In this document: piece by piece, positions 8,187 through 16,357 of the stretch
Layout: every line of letters starts with the position of its first letter
Numbering within the stretch: the first letter of the stretch is position 1
Assembly: GCA_910588215.1 (NCBI GenBank)
Contig: CAJUQJ010000043.1
Location: 1 to 34,504 of the forward strand
Source: an uncultured Lachnospiraceae bacterium
GTDB taxonomy: Bacteria > Bacillota > Clostridia > Lachnospirales > Lachnospiraceae
Length of the DNA: 34,504 nt
Direction: 5' to 3'
The notes under the pieces: generated by a model
What the model was told of the DNA's origin: nothing
Seen by the model: only the letters and a program-made list of their open reading frames with translations
Database searches by the model: none
Translations under genes and position numbers: made by a program

Positions 8187-8324
8187 GAAGAATATCTGTT
8201 TTTGGCATTCCGCCATTACCCGGGAAGAATGCCTGTTCTTGGCATTCCGCCATTACCCGAGAAGAATACCTGTTTTTGGCATTCCGCCATTACCCGGGAA
8301 GAATGCCTGTTCTTGGCATTCTTC
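8187..8324. repeat. 37-bp tandem repeat, three full units and a partial fourth
   Basis: Units at 8187-8223, 8224-8260 and 8261-8297 differ at only a few bases, alternating between two versions (GTTTTTGG and GTTCTTGG). A 27-nt partial unit at 8298-8324 forms a perfect hairpin, GAAGAATGCC-TGTTCTT-GGCATTCTTC. Each unit keeps the GAATGCC/GGCATTC core in part. There are no spacers, so it is not a CRISPR array. It lies directly upstream of the HAD gene. Confidence 0.9.
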
Positions 8325-8325
8325 C

Positions 8326-8385
8326 GGACATGACTTAGTTATACTTAGGCTGTGTTCTTTACAGCCCTAGTATAACTTCATGTCC
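8326..8385. terminator. Long interrupted inverted repeat after the fusion gene
   Basis: Three nested stems, GGACATGA/TTCATGTCC, GTTATACT/AGTATAAC and GGCTGT/ACAGCC, with small internal loops form one 60-nt hairpin right after the stop of the GT-C/kinase fusion. No T-run follows, so it may instead stabilise or process the transcript. Confidence 0.6.
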
Positions 8386-8388
8386 TTT

Positions 8389-10500
8389 TCATGTCCACTG
8401 CATGATCTCCCCGATCACCGCCATCAATATCAGCTGCACCGCCCCATTGATGCCGTCTTCCCACACGATACCGTTGCCGGCCAGATCCTCGATCTGTACG
8501 ATCGCCGTATGGGCAACTTTTTCCCAGATCTTCTTATCCACCTTAAGATCCTCGGCCCGAAATAGAATGCTCTGATGCTGCAGATCGTCATACGACAACT
8601 GGCCGTGCACTCCATGTTCCTGCAAAAGCGCAAGGATCGGTTCCGCATTGATCCGCACATCCATCAGGAACTCCACGCCCAGCTCTGCCTCCCGAGAGCC
8701 GTCCTTCCTGCTGCCATCCTGTGCAAGCCCTTCGTCAAAATATCGGATCACAAGGTCGGCATATTGCTTCTGCGGATAAATATACTTCTCCGCATCCACA
8801 CGACGCTTCTCGATCTGCGCCATCACTTCTTCCCTGCCGTGCCCTCTGTCACCCTGGTCCCGTCCCAGCTTCCAATAACACCGCAGCGCCTCATCCGTAT
8901 CCAGATAGATCTTCATGTCCAAAACCTGCCGCATCTGCGGCAGATACAGAGAATGCAGACCGCACATGATGATATAAGGCTTAGGCGTCAGCTTTCTCTT
9001 CGCAGTAAAAGTACCCGTGATATGATCGTAATCCGCTCTTTTTACCGCATTGTTGCCACGCAGCACCCGCAGATCCTCCGCTTGCCGGTACAGATAATTG
9101 GCCCGCGGATTTAAATGCGTCATCTCCTTCCAGTTGGCATTGCCCCGCTCCCATCTATGATCGCCGTCTCCCTCAATGTTCAGGATATGCTCCTTAGAGA
9201 GCAGTTCTCCCAGCATCATCAGCAGCCTGCTCTTGCCCGCACCACTGTCGCCGGCGATACCGATCGTAAAGGGACGGCTTCGTCTGCGGTAAAAGGAATT
9301 ACTGTTCACACCATACAGATACATAGATACCACCAGAATCAGGAAGACGCCGACCATCAACGTGAAAAAGATATTGTGTAAATCTTTCTCCATACATTTT
9401 ATCCCGTCTAACCCTTGGCCCAGGATTGACAGATCCGTAAACTGCGTCACATGAAAAAACAGATAGTAGATCAGATAGAATAGATTAAATCCTCCGTAGA
9501 CTACCACCATCTTCGCCCTGTTCTCCGTAAGCCCCGCCAAATAGAGCATGAAAAAGGGCACCACCCACATATACCATCCCGGCATCGCCGGCACAAATGC
9601 CAGAAAGACCGAGAACAGCAGACCCGCCATGCTGATCAGAAGATCCCGGTTCATCTGATTTATATGAAAAGCCTGAAAATAAATGACTAAAAGCACAAGG
9701 ACCGACAGCAGCAGATGAGAACTTCCATATTCCAAATAAACATTATCTATTGTACTCTGCTCCTTATTAAGCAGCACCATACTTATAAATCCGCTGCCCC
9801 AGAAAGGTGCAACGATCAAAGCGGTGAACAACATCGGAAGACCGGTCATAACTACTGCCTTCCTAAACCCCTTTTTCTTGAAGATATAGAGGAAGAACAA
9901 CGGCAGCACCGACGAAATATGGAATTTCGATGCCAAAGACAACGTGAAAAACAGCATATACTTCCATTCATTGGCCGTAAGTTTACCAGCAGAGATACTC
10001 GTCTCCGTCAGATAATAGATCGCAATGATCAGAAAGACCGTAGGGATCAGATCCAGCTGCCCATGCATGTAGGCCGCATACAGAATGATCGGAGACATAA
10101 AATACAGCACCAATATATACTTGCGCCTTGATCTGGAGATCCGCATCAGAAAGTAAAGGCCCAGAAGATCCATGACAAGCATCGGCAGCTTAAAGACCAG
10201 ATTCCTGACGAAAACCGAAATACCGCCCAACAACATCACCAAAACGCCGCCCACGCTCTCCACAAACAGCATCACCGGCGGATAAGGGAAAGAAGAAAGT
10301 AGTTGGTTATCATAGTAGTACTGATATGGATTCTCACCGTCAAGAAAACACTGCACGAAAGGAATAAACATCAGATCCTGATAATCCGACGAAAAAAGCC
10401 CCATCAAGAGCAACTTAAATAAAACGGTCATCACGATGGCCGCCTTTAACAGCTTGCGATAGTTCTTCTCAAAATCAAACGCCCCCAGCTTTTGTAACAT
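8389..10500 (-). CDS. GT-C membrane glycosyltransferase fused to a uridine-kinase-like domain
   Basis: 703 residues in two parts. Residues 1 to about 400 hold some ten hydrophobic segments; the first loop has SSDYQDLMF and ENPYQYYYDN and then FPYPP, typical of GT87-like GT-C enzymes, where the loop aspartate is the catalytic candidate. From about residue 410 comes a cytosolic P-loop kinase, with Walker A GDSGAGKS, then NIEGDGDHRWER, RADYDHITG and a CGLHSLYL strand, all resembling the uridine kinase/phosphoribulokinase family. The fusion couples a membrane transferase with phosphorylation of a small hydroxylated substrate. The ATG follows GGAGAGG at 11 nt. No frameshift is seen at the junction, so the fusion looks genuine. 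Confidence 0.85.
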   Translation of the reverse strand: MLQKLGAFDFEKNYRKLLKAAIVMTVLFKLLLMGLFSSDYQDLMFIPFVQCFLDGENPYQYYYDNQLLSSFPYPPVMLFVESVGGVLVMLLGGISVFVRNLVFKLPMLVMDLLGLYFLMRISRSRRKYILVLYFMSPIILYAAYMHGQLDLIPTVFLIIAIYYLTETSISAGKLTANEWKYMLFFTLSLASKFHISSVLPLFFLYIFKKKGFRKAVVMTGLPMLFTALIVAPFWGSGFISMVLLNKEQSTIDNVYLEYGSSHLLLSVLVLLVIYFQAFHINQMNRDLLISMAGLLFSVFLAFVPAMPGWYMWVVPFFMLYLAGLTENRAKMVVVYGGFNLFYLIYYLFFHVTQFTDLSILGQGLDGIKCMEKDLHNIFFTLMVGVFLILVVSMYLYGVNSNSFYRRRSRPFTIGIAGDSGAGKSRLLMMLGELLSKEHILNIEGDGDHRWERGNANWKEMTHLNPRANYLYRQAEDLRVLRGNNAVKRADYDHITGTFTAKRKLTPKPYIIMCGLHSLYLPQMRQVLDMKIYLDTDEALRCYWKLGRDQGDRGHGREEVMAQIEKRRVDAEKYIYPQKQYADLVIRYFDEGLAQDGSRKDGSREAELGVEFLMDVRINAEPILALLQEHGVHGQLSYDDLQHQSILFRAEDLKVDKKIWEKVAHTAIVQIEDLAGNGIVWEDGINGAVQLILMAVIGEIMQWT

Positions 10501-10686
10501 GACTGCTTATGCCTCTCCGAAAATGTTTCCACCTGTGCGGTCAGACGCTCCAAAGAGCATCCAATCTGACTTCCGCATTCGCAAAACCCGTGCTTATGCA
10601 CTCCTGCGTCTGCTGTCCTCCTTCACAAATAATACATGACATGACACTGACCAAGCGCACTGCTCTGGCCGTGGCAGCCTGGTATT

Positions 10687-12369
10687 CTAGTATGATCTCC
10701 CCTGATCAACCTTGTACAACTGCATAAACGCTTCAAAATACTTCCACGTCTTCTGGTATCCCTCATAATCTGCCGGCGTACCCCAGCCTACGTACCGGTC
10801 AATATCAAAGATCTTCGCCCGATATCCCAGATCCAACACATGCTTCACCGTCTGATCCACGTAAAATTCCCCGTTAATACGGTCGTCCTCCGCGATCATC
10901 TTCTTCGTCGCTTCCAGAAATACTTTAGCTTCCCGAAACCAGAAAGTAGCCACTACCGCAGGATCTTCCATCGGCGTATCAGAGATCGCCTTTTTGATCG
11001 ATGTACCTGTAATATCCCCATTTTCGTCAGTAATCATCCATCCATATGCATTCGGATTCGAAAGTACTGCCTCATTATGCCTGTAAGTAAAGACAATACA
11101 ATCACACTCCTTCGTCAGCGCATCAAAGGCTGCCCGGTCAATATCCATGCCATTGTCACATCCCGCGATCAAAAGCGGCTCTGCCGGATCCAGATACGGC
11201 TCCGCCAGCATACAAGTACACGCCTGTCCTTCCGTCAGATGATCCACCGTGATAAATACCGCCTGCGGATACCAGGCACGAATCGTATCCTCCACGCCGT
11301 CGGTTTTGTGGAACGTCCTGTCCACATAGATCACATTGCTGCCGTCCGCCGCCACACCCGGAAGATCCTTCGTGGCACAGACTACCATCGGCTTCTCCTG
11401 CCCTGTCTTTCTGTCCACCGTCAAGATCGCCGGTTTATGTACCGTATAACCCGCATCTGCAAAGCGCTGTCCTGCTCCCGCCATCGGGATCAGGATGCGG
11501 CCCCTGTCTTCTGCAGACTTATCCATCTCTACGGAGGATCTGACTGCCGTTGTCCTTTTGTCATTCCTTTCATGCGCAATCCCGCGGATCAAATCCGTCC
11601 AATAGACGAACTCACGCATATCCTCCGGCGTCCCCCACTGACAGAAATACTCAACATTAACAGGGACCCACACCTTCAGACCGTCCTGCACCATAAAATT
11701 ATAAGGCAGGGACGCATAATATTCTCCATTGATGGCACATTCTTCATGCTCTGTCAATATCCGGCAATACTTCTCCATCACTGCACCGCTCTTGAAATAA
11801 TAGACACCCGGAGAATGCTTCGCCTTCGTCTTATCCTTCTCAAAAGAATACTTCTCCCGTATCTCTATAAGATCGTCTTCCGCATCCGTCAGGCAGGAGG
11901 CATAATAATTCTTCTCAGGCAGCAGATTCGGATGAAATCCGGAATAGCAGGGCACCGCTCCGTCGCAGTCCCGCGCCGCTGCCTCTTTGGCAAAAGCGGC
12001 ATAATCCCAATGCATATAGAAATCACAGTAATTGATGATACACGGTTCCTCTGTATCGATGCCCCCTTTGATAAGCAGCTCTCTGTACCCGCGCAGCACA
12101 TCATACACCGGGCCTTTCTTCACCCAGTCTTCTATCGATACGATCTGCGCCGTCGGCGCAAGCGAAAGCAGCCTCTCCCGCATAGACGGGTCGTTCTTCA
12201 AGTGCTCACCGCGGCAGATGAAGATGAAATTGACATCCTCCGGGTACATCTCTTTCACGATCCATTCTATCACCGGTCTGCCCATTATCCTGATAAAAGG
12301 CTTTAACTCCCGATACCCCGCCGCCACAAAGCGGGAACCATATCCTGTCATCGGTATGATCACATTCAT
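10687..12369 (-). CDS. Tandem double nucleotidyltransferase
   Basis: 560 residues with two NTP_transferase (GT-A-like Rossmann) domains. The first starts with NVIIPMTGYGSRF and ELKPF, the second at about residue 285 with RILIPMAGAGQRF and HKPAI. Both keep the glycine-rich nucleotide loop and the downstream lysine. GCDNGMDID and VGWGTPADY mark the second domain; WGTPEDM near the end of the first corresponds to the latter. Each domain should make an NDP-activated sugar or polyol from a phosphate and NTP. The chosen ATG follows AGAGG; a GTG ten codons upstream is an alternative. The two domains could have different substrates or one could be regulatory. Confidence 0.82.
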   Translation of the reverse strand: MNVIIPMTGYGSRFVAAGYRELKPFIRIMGRPVIEWIVKEMYPEDVNFIFICRGEHLKNDPSMRERLLSLAPTAQIVSIEDWVKKGPVYDVLRGYRELLIKGGIDTEEPCIINYCDFYMHWDYAAFAKEAAARDCDGAVPCYSGFHPNLLPEKNYYASCLTDAEDDLIEIREKYSFEKDKTKAKHSPGVYYFKSGAVMEKYCRILTEHEECAINGEYYASLPYNFMVQDGLKVWVPVNVEYFCQWGTPEDMREFVYWTDLIRGIAHERNDKRTTAVRSSVEMDKSAEDRGRILIPMAGAGQRFADAGYTVHKPAILTVDRKTGQEKPMVVCATKDLPGVAADGSNVIYVDRTFHKTDGVEDTIRAWYPQAVFITVDHLTEGQACTCMLAEPYLDPAEPLLIAGCDNGMDIDRAAFDALTKECDCIVFTYRHNEAVLSNPNAYGWMITDENGDITGTSIKKAISDTPMEDPAVVATFWFREAKVFLEATKKMIAEDDRINGEFYVDQTVKHVLDLGYRAKIFDIDRYVGWGTPADYEGYQKTWKYFEAFMQLYKVDQGRSY

Positions 12370-12453
12370 CTGCGCTTTCCTCTTTTCCTGATCTTTCACT
12401 TACTATAACCTATATCTTAACATAGTTTCTGTTGATAATCCACATGGTATTCC

Positions 12454-12508
12454 TGAATCATGTTCTCACGGAATGCGCAGTTTGGCGCAATCCTGACCCA
12501 TGAATAGT
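12454..12508 (-). repeat. 55-bp dispersed hairpin repeat, copy 2
   Basis: Inverted relative to copy 1 at 3055-3109. Its core GGATTGCG-CCAAACTG-CGCATTCC is a hairpin with one mismatch. Positions 12466-12508 are translated as the last residues and stop of the aldolase (MGQDCAKLRIP at the end). Copy 1 would encode GQECAKLRIP followed by a stop in the same frame. Confidence 0.75.
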
Positions 12509-13572
12509 GACTTCCTGCGGTACTTCTCTGCATCCCAGTTGAGCAATTCTTCCTCCTGCGCGTCACTTAGATACTGCATACTCTGGCCCAGATTGGCATA
12601 CTGCACCCTGGCCGCGAAACTCATCACATTCTCAATCTCCTGCGCCTTCTTCACACTCTCTGCCAATATATAGAAGTGTCCTTCATGATACACGAGGGTC
12701 GGCAAACCGTGTGTATCCATGAAATCCAAAATATCCTGCCTGTCATATTCTTTCTTAAGCCATAACAGTTTCTTCCCCGCATACACCACACAGTCAGGAC
12801 AGAAAGCATGTTCCCAGGCTCCCTGTTCCACCAGACTGCTGCCCGCATATTCCTGCGACAGATAACGGTTCTCTGACAGATAAACGATATTCTCTGAGAG
12901 CGCATCAATCTCAGCGATCACTTGGTACAACTGCGTTGCCGCCCGATATGCACTGTCATCCACTCCCAAATATTCAGCGATCTTCTCCAGCACCTGCTCC
13001 GTCTTCCCGATCACCGTATCCCCGTCTTCCCCACTGACCACCAGTCCATGATTCTGTAAGAAGACAAGCGTCCCGTCTGCACCCTGCGCCTCCCCCGCAC
13101 GATAAATCTTGTCGTAAGCTTCCGCCAGCGCCGCACCCGGCTTCCTATATGGAACAAAAACAGCCTTCGGGAAAAGTTCATGCACGATTTTCTCTGCATC
13201 CGCTCTCGCCGTCAGGATATTCACAAGCAGGGGATGAGAGTGTAATGTGTATTTACCGGTGATGGCATGCAGGAATGTCTCGATCGAGGCACGCCCGCCT
13301 TCGATCTGTGCCTCCTTCAGAAGCCGATTCCCCTTCTCCTCCGTAAAGACATCCTCCACAAACGGTTCCACATGCTCTTTGAAATATTCCACGATCTTCC
13401 TGTAATCTACTTTGCTGTATCCCGTCTGCGCATTCACATCCGCCAGCTGAAACCCTGAACTTTTCACAAGCATGATATGATCATCCAGCTTAACAGAGGT
13501 ATTCCCGCCTCCCGCCTGCGCAAGATCGTTGCGCATCCCTGCATATCTTGAAATTTTGATAAAATCCTGCAT
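12466..13572 (-). CDS. Class II aldolase/adducin family protein
   Basis: 368 residues. AGGGNTSVK near the start and the HSHP-type motif in YTLHSHPLLVN (the metal ligands) are hallmarks of class II aldolases such as fuculose- and rhamnulose-1-phosphate aldolase; LQNHGLVVSG supplies a further histidine. The roughly 150 C-terminal residues are an extra region beyond the core fold. It is the first gene of the glycan cluster, so it probably supplies or cleaves a sugar phosphate. The last 14 codons come from a dispersed repeat, so the native C-terminus has been replaced or extended. The ATG follows GAAGG. Confidence 0.82.
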   Translation of the reverse strand: MQDFIKISRYAGMRNDLAQAGGGNTSVKLDDHIMLVKSSGFQLADVNAQTGYSKVDYRKIVEYFKEHVEPFVEDVFTEEKGNRLLKEAQIEGGRASIETFLHAITGKYTLHSHPLLVNILTARADAEKIVHELFPKAVFVPYRKPGAALAEAYDKIYRAGEAQGADGTLVFLQNHGLVVSGEDGDTVIGKTEQVLEKIAEYLGVDDSAYRAATQLYQVIAEIDALSENIVYLSENRYLSQEYAGSSLVEQGAWEHAFCPDCVVYAGKKLLWLKKEYDRQDILDFMDTHGLPTLVYHEGHFYILAESVKKAQEIENVMSFAARVQYANLGQSMQYLSDAQEEELLNWDAEKYRRKSLFMGQDCAKLRIP

Positions 13573-13596
13573 GTCCTAATACCTTCACCCTTTCTC

Positions 13597-13602
13597 ATTA
13601 TA
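13597..13602 (-). promoter_or_regulatory. Candidate -10 box of the glycan cluster
   Basis: TATAAT on the minus strand about 25 nt upstream of the aldolase start. The -35 region (ATTAAG at 16 nt) is poor, so an activator or another promoter further upstream may be needed. Confidence 0.35.
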
Positions 13603-13726
13603 AAAAACCTTTTGACATCTTAATCTTTGATTGAAAAGATCACATGCACTGCTCTTATTTATTGTAACAAGATTATGACTATACAACCAGTCCTATTTAC
13701 GGAATTCGTGATAGGATAAAAAATCG

Positions 13727-13771
13727 TCGCCCGGCAGCGACGATTCAGAGAATGCTCCGCATTCTCCTTGA
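13727..13771. other. Two hairpins in the aldolase/GH36 gap
   Basis: CGTCGC-CCGGCA-GCGACG is followed by GAGAATGC-TCC-GCATTCTC. The rest of the 13573-13924 gap holds only the candidate promoter and the GH36 terminator; no gene is seen. The TCC loop closed by GC/GC also occurs at 3238-3254. Confidence 0.5.
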
Positions 13772-13810
13772 ATGGTTTACACTGTCGCAATTTCCTATAA
13801 AGTAAAAAAA

Positions 13811-13844
13811 TGCCATACAGAGGCAATGACACCCCGATATGGCA
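13811..13844 (-). terminator. Intrinsic terminator of the alpha-galactoside operon
   Basis: On the minus strand TGCCATA and TATGGCA form the stem and seven T residues follow (the A-run at 13804-13810). It lies 80 nt past the stop of the GH36 gene. Confidence 0.8.
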
Positions 13845-13924
13845 CTTTATCTTTATAACTTTGCACCTCATGTTTTTCCGGATACAAACTTTCTGTGAAA
13901 AATACGGTGCAAATACTTGCTTCT

Positions 13925-16129
13925 CTATTCCTTCGCGGTAAATACAAACTGATACGCCAGGTATTCCCCCATCTCCACCGGGATCGGTATGCCCGCCTGC
14001 ATCAGCGCAGATCCGCAGTAACGTTTGCCGCTTCTTTCTTCCTCATAGACCACATCCGGCAGAAGTTCTTTCAAACGCACATAATTTACTATCATGTTGC
14101 CATGATTTTCCAGAAGCACCACATGCAGCAGAACGCGCTTCCTGTCCTTAGACACGAACATCCATGCTGCGCAGGCATCTTCAAAGGGATTTGAAAGCCG
14201 GTAATAATCTCCCATACTGATCAGCGGCTCGAACTCCTTATACTGCCTGATCTGCTCCCGGATCTCCTCTTTCTCTTCCGCACTCAACTTGCCAAGCGAC
14301 AACTCATAGCCAAAAGCTCCCGTCATGGCCACGATACCTCTCGTGCGCAGGCTGGTGATCCGGCCTGTCTGATGATTGGGCACCGCCGATACATGGGCAC
14401 TGATCGTGGACATCGGATAGAAGAAGGAAGTCCCATACTGAATCCACAGCCTGTCCGCCGCATCCGTATTATCGCTGCACCAGATCTGGGGAGTATAATA
14501 CATCATTCCTGCGTCAAACCGCCCGCCGCCGCCACTGCAGCCCTCGATCATCAGCTGCGGGTATTTTGCCAACAGCTTCTCCATAAAGTCATACAGACCG
14601 ATCACAAAATCGTAGGACACCTTACCCTGCCTGGTCTCCACGGAATAGAAATCCGTAAGACTTCTGTTCATATCCCACTTGACATACTCGATATTGCCCT
14701 GGTCAAGCACCCTGCAGATCTGATCGAAAATATGCTCCCGCACATCCTCCCTCGAAAAATCAAGCACCAGCTGGTTCCTGCCCCGGGCCGGATTCCTGCC
14801 CGGATTCTGCATCGCCCAATCAGGATGCTCCCTATACAGGTCGCTGTCTTCGGAAATCATCTCCGGTTCGATCCAGATGCCGAATTTAACGCCTTCTTCA
14901 TTGACTCTGCGCACCAGCTCGCCCAGACTGCATCCCAGCTTCTTCTCATTCACCTGCCAGTCACCTAAGCCGCTGTTATCGTCCTCCCGCTTGCCAAACC
15001 AGCCGTCGTCCATAACGACCATATCGATACCAAGCTGCGCCGCTTCCCTCGCCAACTCCACGATCGTTTCTCCGGTAAAGTTAAAGTAAGCCGCTTCCCA
15101 GCTGTTCACCAGTACCGGACGAGGGATAAAGCCTGTCTTTCCGCTCTTCCGTCTGCTGCGCGCCCCATTACAGATATGATTCCTAATACAGCGATGATAC
15201 TTCATCGACAGATCACCAAATCCCCTGCCGCTGTAACAAAGGATCGTCTCCGGCACCACAAGCGTTTCTCCGGATTCCAGTGGATAATTGAAAAGATCTC
15301 TCTGCAGTCCCATCAATATCCGTGTCTGATCAAACTGATCCTGCTCCGCCTCGCAGAGGAAATTGCCGCTGTAGACAAAGACCATCCCGTAGCAATCCCC
15401 GATATCCTCCGTAGTATTCTTCCCCGCCACGATGACCGCCGGATTATACTGATGACTGGAAGTTCCCCTGCGGCTTCCGATACTCTGGCTTCCATGCCCG
15501 ATCCTGGCCCGCTGCAGATTCCTTTCCATAATATGCCTCCCGTAGAAGCTGAGCAGATCATACTCTCCCGTAATAAAGTCCAGACAGGCCGATGACGCCT
15601 TCTCCACAACAATGTACTCCGTGCCGTAATTGGTTATCTTCACACTCCTCGTGATGATATCCTCATCTTCCAGCACACCGTACAACAGCCGTACCCGCAC
15701 TTTGCTCACTGCATCTTCCAATACGATCTCCAACGTCTGAGCTTCCTCTGGCTTTGCATACACCGCCGGCAATCCCGGCAGCTCATACTTACCTTCCCGG
15801 ATCTCATAACCTGCATAACGCAGATCGCAGCACGCCGACTCATCGTGATTCCGCAGTACAAACGCGCTGTTCCTGTAATCTCCCGTTCCCAGTGTCGGAT
15901 ACTCCTGAGGCAGCACATCCATGGAATACGTCCTGTTATTTCCCACATCGTTGGGGTTTCCCGAAAATCCTCTGTCATAATATGTCAGAAGATAATCCAT
16001 CTCTCCGGATACTTTTGCTCCGTAATACAGATGCAGAAGAAACCCGAAATTGTCTACCTTCATCTGGTAGGTCGTCTGCTTTGTCTGTAATGTAAAGATC
16101 CGCTTTTCTTCCTGAAATAGAATTGCCAT
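13925..16129 (-). CDS. Alpha-galactosidase, GH36 family
   Basis: 734 residues, normal for bacterial GH36 (AgaN-like). It hydrolyses alpha-1,6-galactosides such as raffinose, stachyose and melibiose. VVMDDGWFGKREDD is the substrate pocket, KWDMNRSL carries the nucleophile aspartate, and CSGGGGRFD with IWCSDNTDAADR carries the acid/base aspartate. No signal peptide is visible, so it is cytoplasmic, consistent with the ABC importer upstream. The start MAILFQEE was preferred to a TTG four codons earlier because it fits the family; the ribosome binding site is weak in either case. It is the last gene of the operon, after a 228-nt gap. Confidence 0.95.
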   Translation of the reverse strand: MAILFQEEKRIFTLQTKQTTYQMKVDNFGFLLHLYYGAKVSGEMDYLLTYYDRGFSGNPNDVGNNRTYSMDVLPQEYPTLGTGDYRNSAFVLRNHDESACCDLRYAGYEIREGKYELPGLPAVYAKPEEAQTLEIVLEDAVSKVRVRLLYGVLEDEDIITRSVKITNYGTEYIVVEKASSACLDFITGEYDLLSFYGRHIMERNLQRARIGHGSQSIGSRRGTSSHQYNPAVIVAGKNTTEDIGDCYGMVFVYSGNFLCEAEQDQFDQTRILMGLQRDLFNYPLESGETLVVPETILCYSGRGFGDLSMKYHRCIRNHICNGARSRRKSGKTGFIPRPVLVNSWEAAYFNFTGETIVELAREAAQLGIDMVVMDDGWFGKREDDNSGLGDWQVNEKKLGCSLGELVRRVNEEGVKFGIWIEPEMISEDSDLYREHPDWAMQNPGRNPARGRNQLVLDFSREDVREHIFDQICRVLDQGNIEYVKWDMNRSLTDFYSVETRQGKVSYDFVIGLYDFMEKLLAKYPQLMIEGCSGGGGRFDAGMMYYTPQIWCSDNTDAADRLWIQYGTSFFYPMSTISAHVSAVPNHQTGRITSLRTRGIVAMTGAFGYELSLGKLSAEEKEEIREQIRQYKEFEPLISMGDYYRLSNPFEDACAAWMFVSKDRKRVLLHVVLLENHGNMIVNYVRLKELLPDVVYEEERSGKRYCGSALMQAGIPIPVEMGEYLAYQFVFTAKE

Positions 16130-16175
16130 ACGCCGCACCAACCTTTTTCTTTGTATTTACTGTTTACGCCTTTCT

Positions 16176-16212
16176 CATGTAACGGTGCATCCTTATGACT
16201 CACTGTTACATG
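16176..16212. other. Stem-loop upstream of GH36
   Basis: CATGTAAC and GTTACATG form an 8-bp stem about 50 nt upstream of the alpha-galactosidase start, with a GTG/CAC extension. It may act in processing or regulation within the operon. Confidence 0.35.
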
Positions 16213-16242
16213 CAGCCAGCCTAAACTGCTGCACTATAAATC

Positions 16243-16271
16243 GCCCCATCAGCTTGCTGCGAGTTATTCGA
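16243..16271 (-). repeat. Partial copy of the 125-bp palindromic element
   Basis: On the minus strand this matches the left end of the element at 22511 over 29 bp with about five mismatches, including CGCAGCAAGCTGA and GGGGC. The rest of the element is not recognisable, so it is a decayed or truncated copy in the gap upstream of GH36. Confidence 0.55.
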
Positions 16272-16281
16272 CTATACGCAA

Positions 16282-16319
16282 TATACTTGAAGCAAGCCGC
16301 AAAGCCTGCCCCAAGTATA
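16282..16319 (-). terminator. Long hairpin after the permease gene
   Basis: TATACTTG and CAAGTATA form the base of a hairpin whose inner arms are GC-rich and partly complementary. It has no T-run. It could reduce read-through into the GH36 gene or protect the transporter mRNA. Confidence 0.4.
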
Positions 16320-16357
16320 CCATAATCTTACATATTTCTTCAATAAAACATCTTTTA

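Noticed and set aside
8158..8253. N-terminal extension of the HAD protein through the tandem repeats
   Set aside because: The ATG at 8157 has a good ribosome binding site and starts directly with the HAD motif I strand; the extension is repeat-derived.
8187..8324. CRISPR array
   Set aside because: The 37-bp units are directly adjacent, with no spacers, and no cas genes are present.
10840..12306. Plus-strand frame of 488 codons opposite the nucleotidyltransferase gene
   Set aside because: Antisense shadow of a strongly biased coding region. The real gene on the other strand has clear domains.
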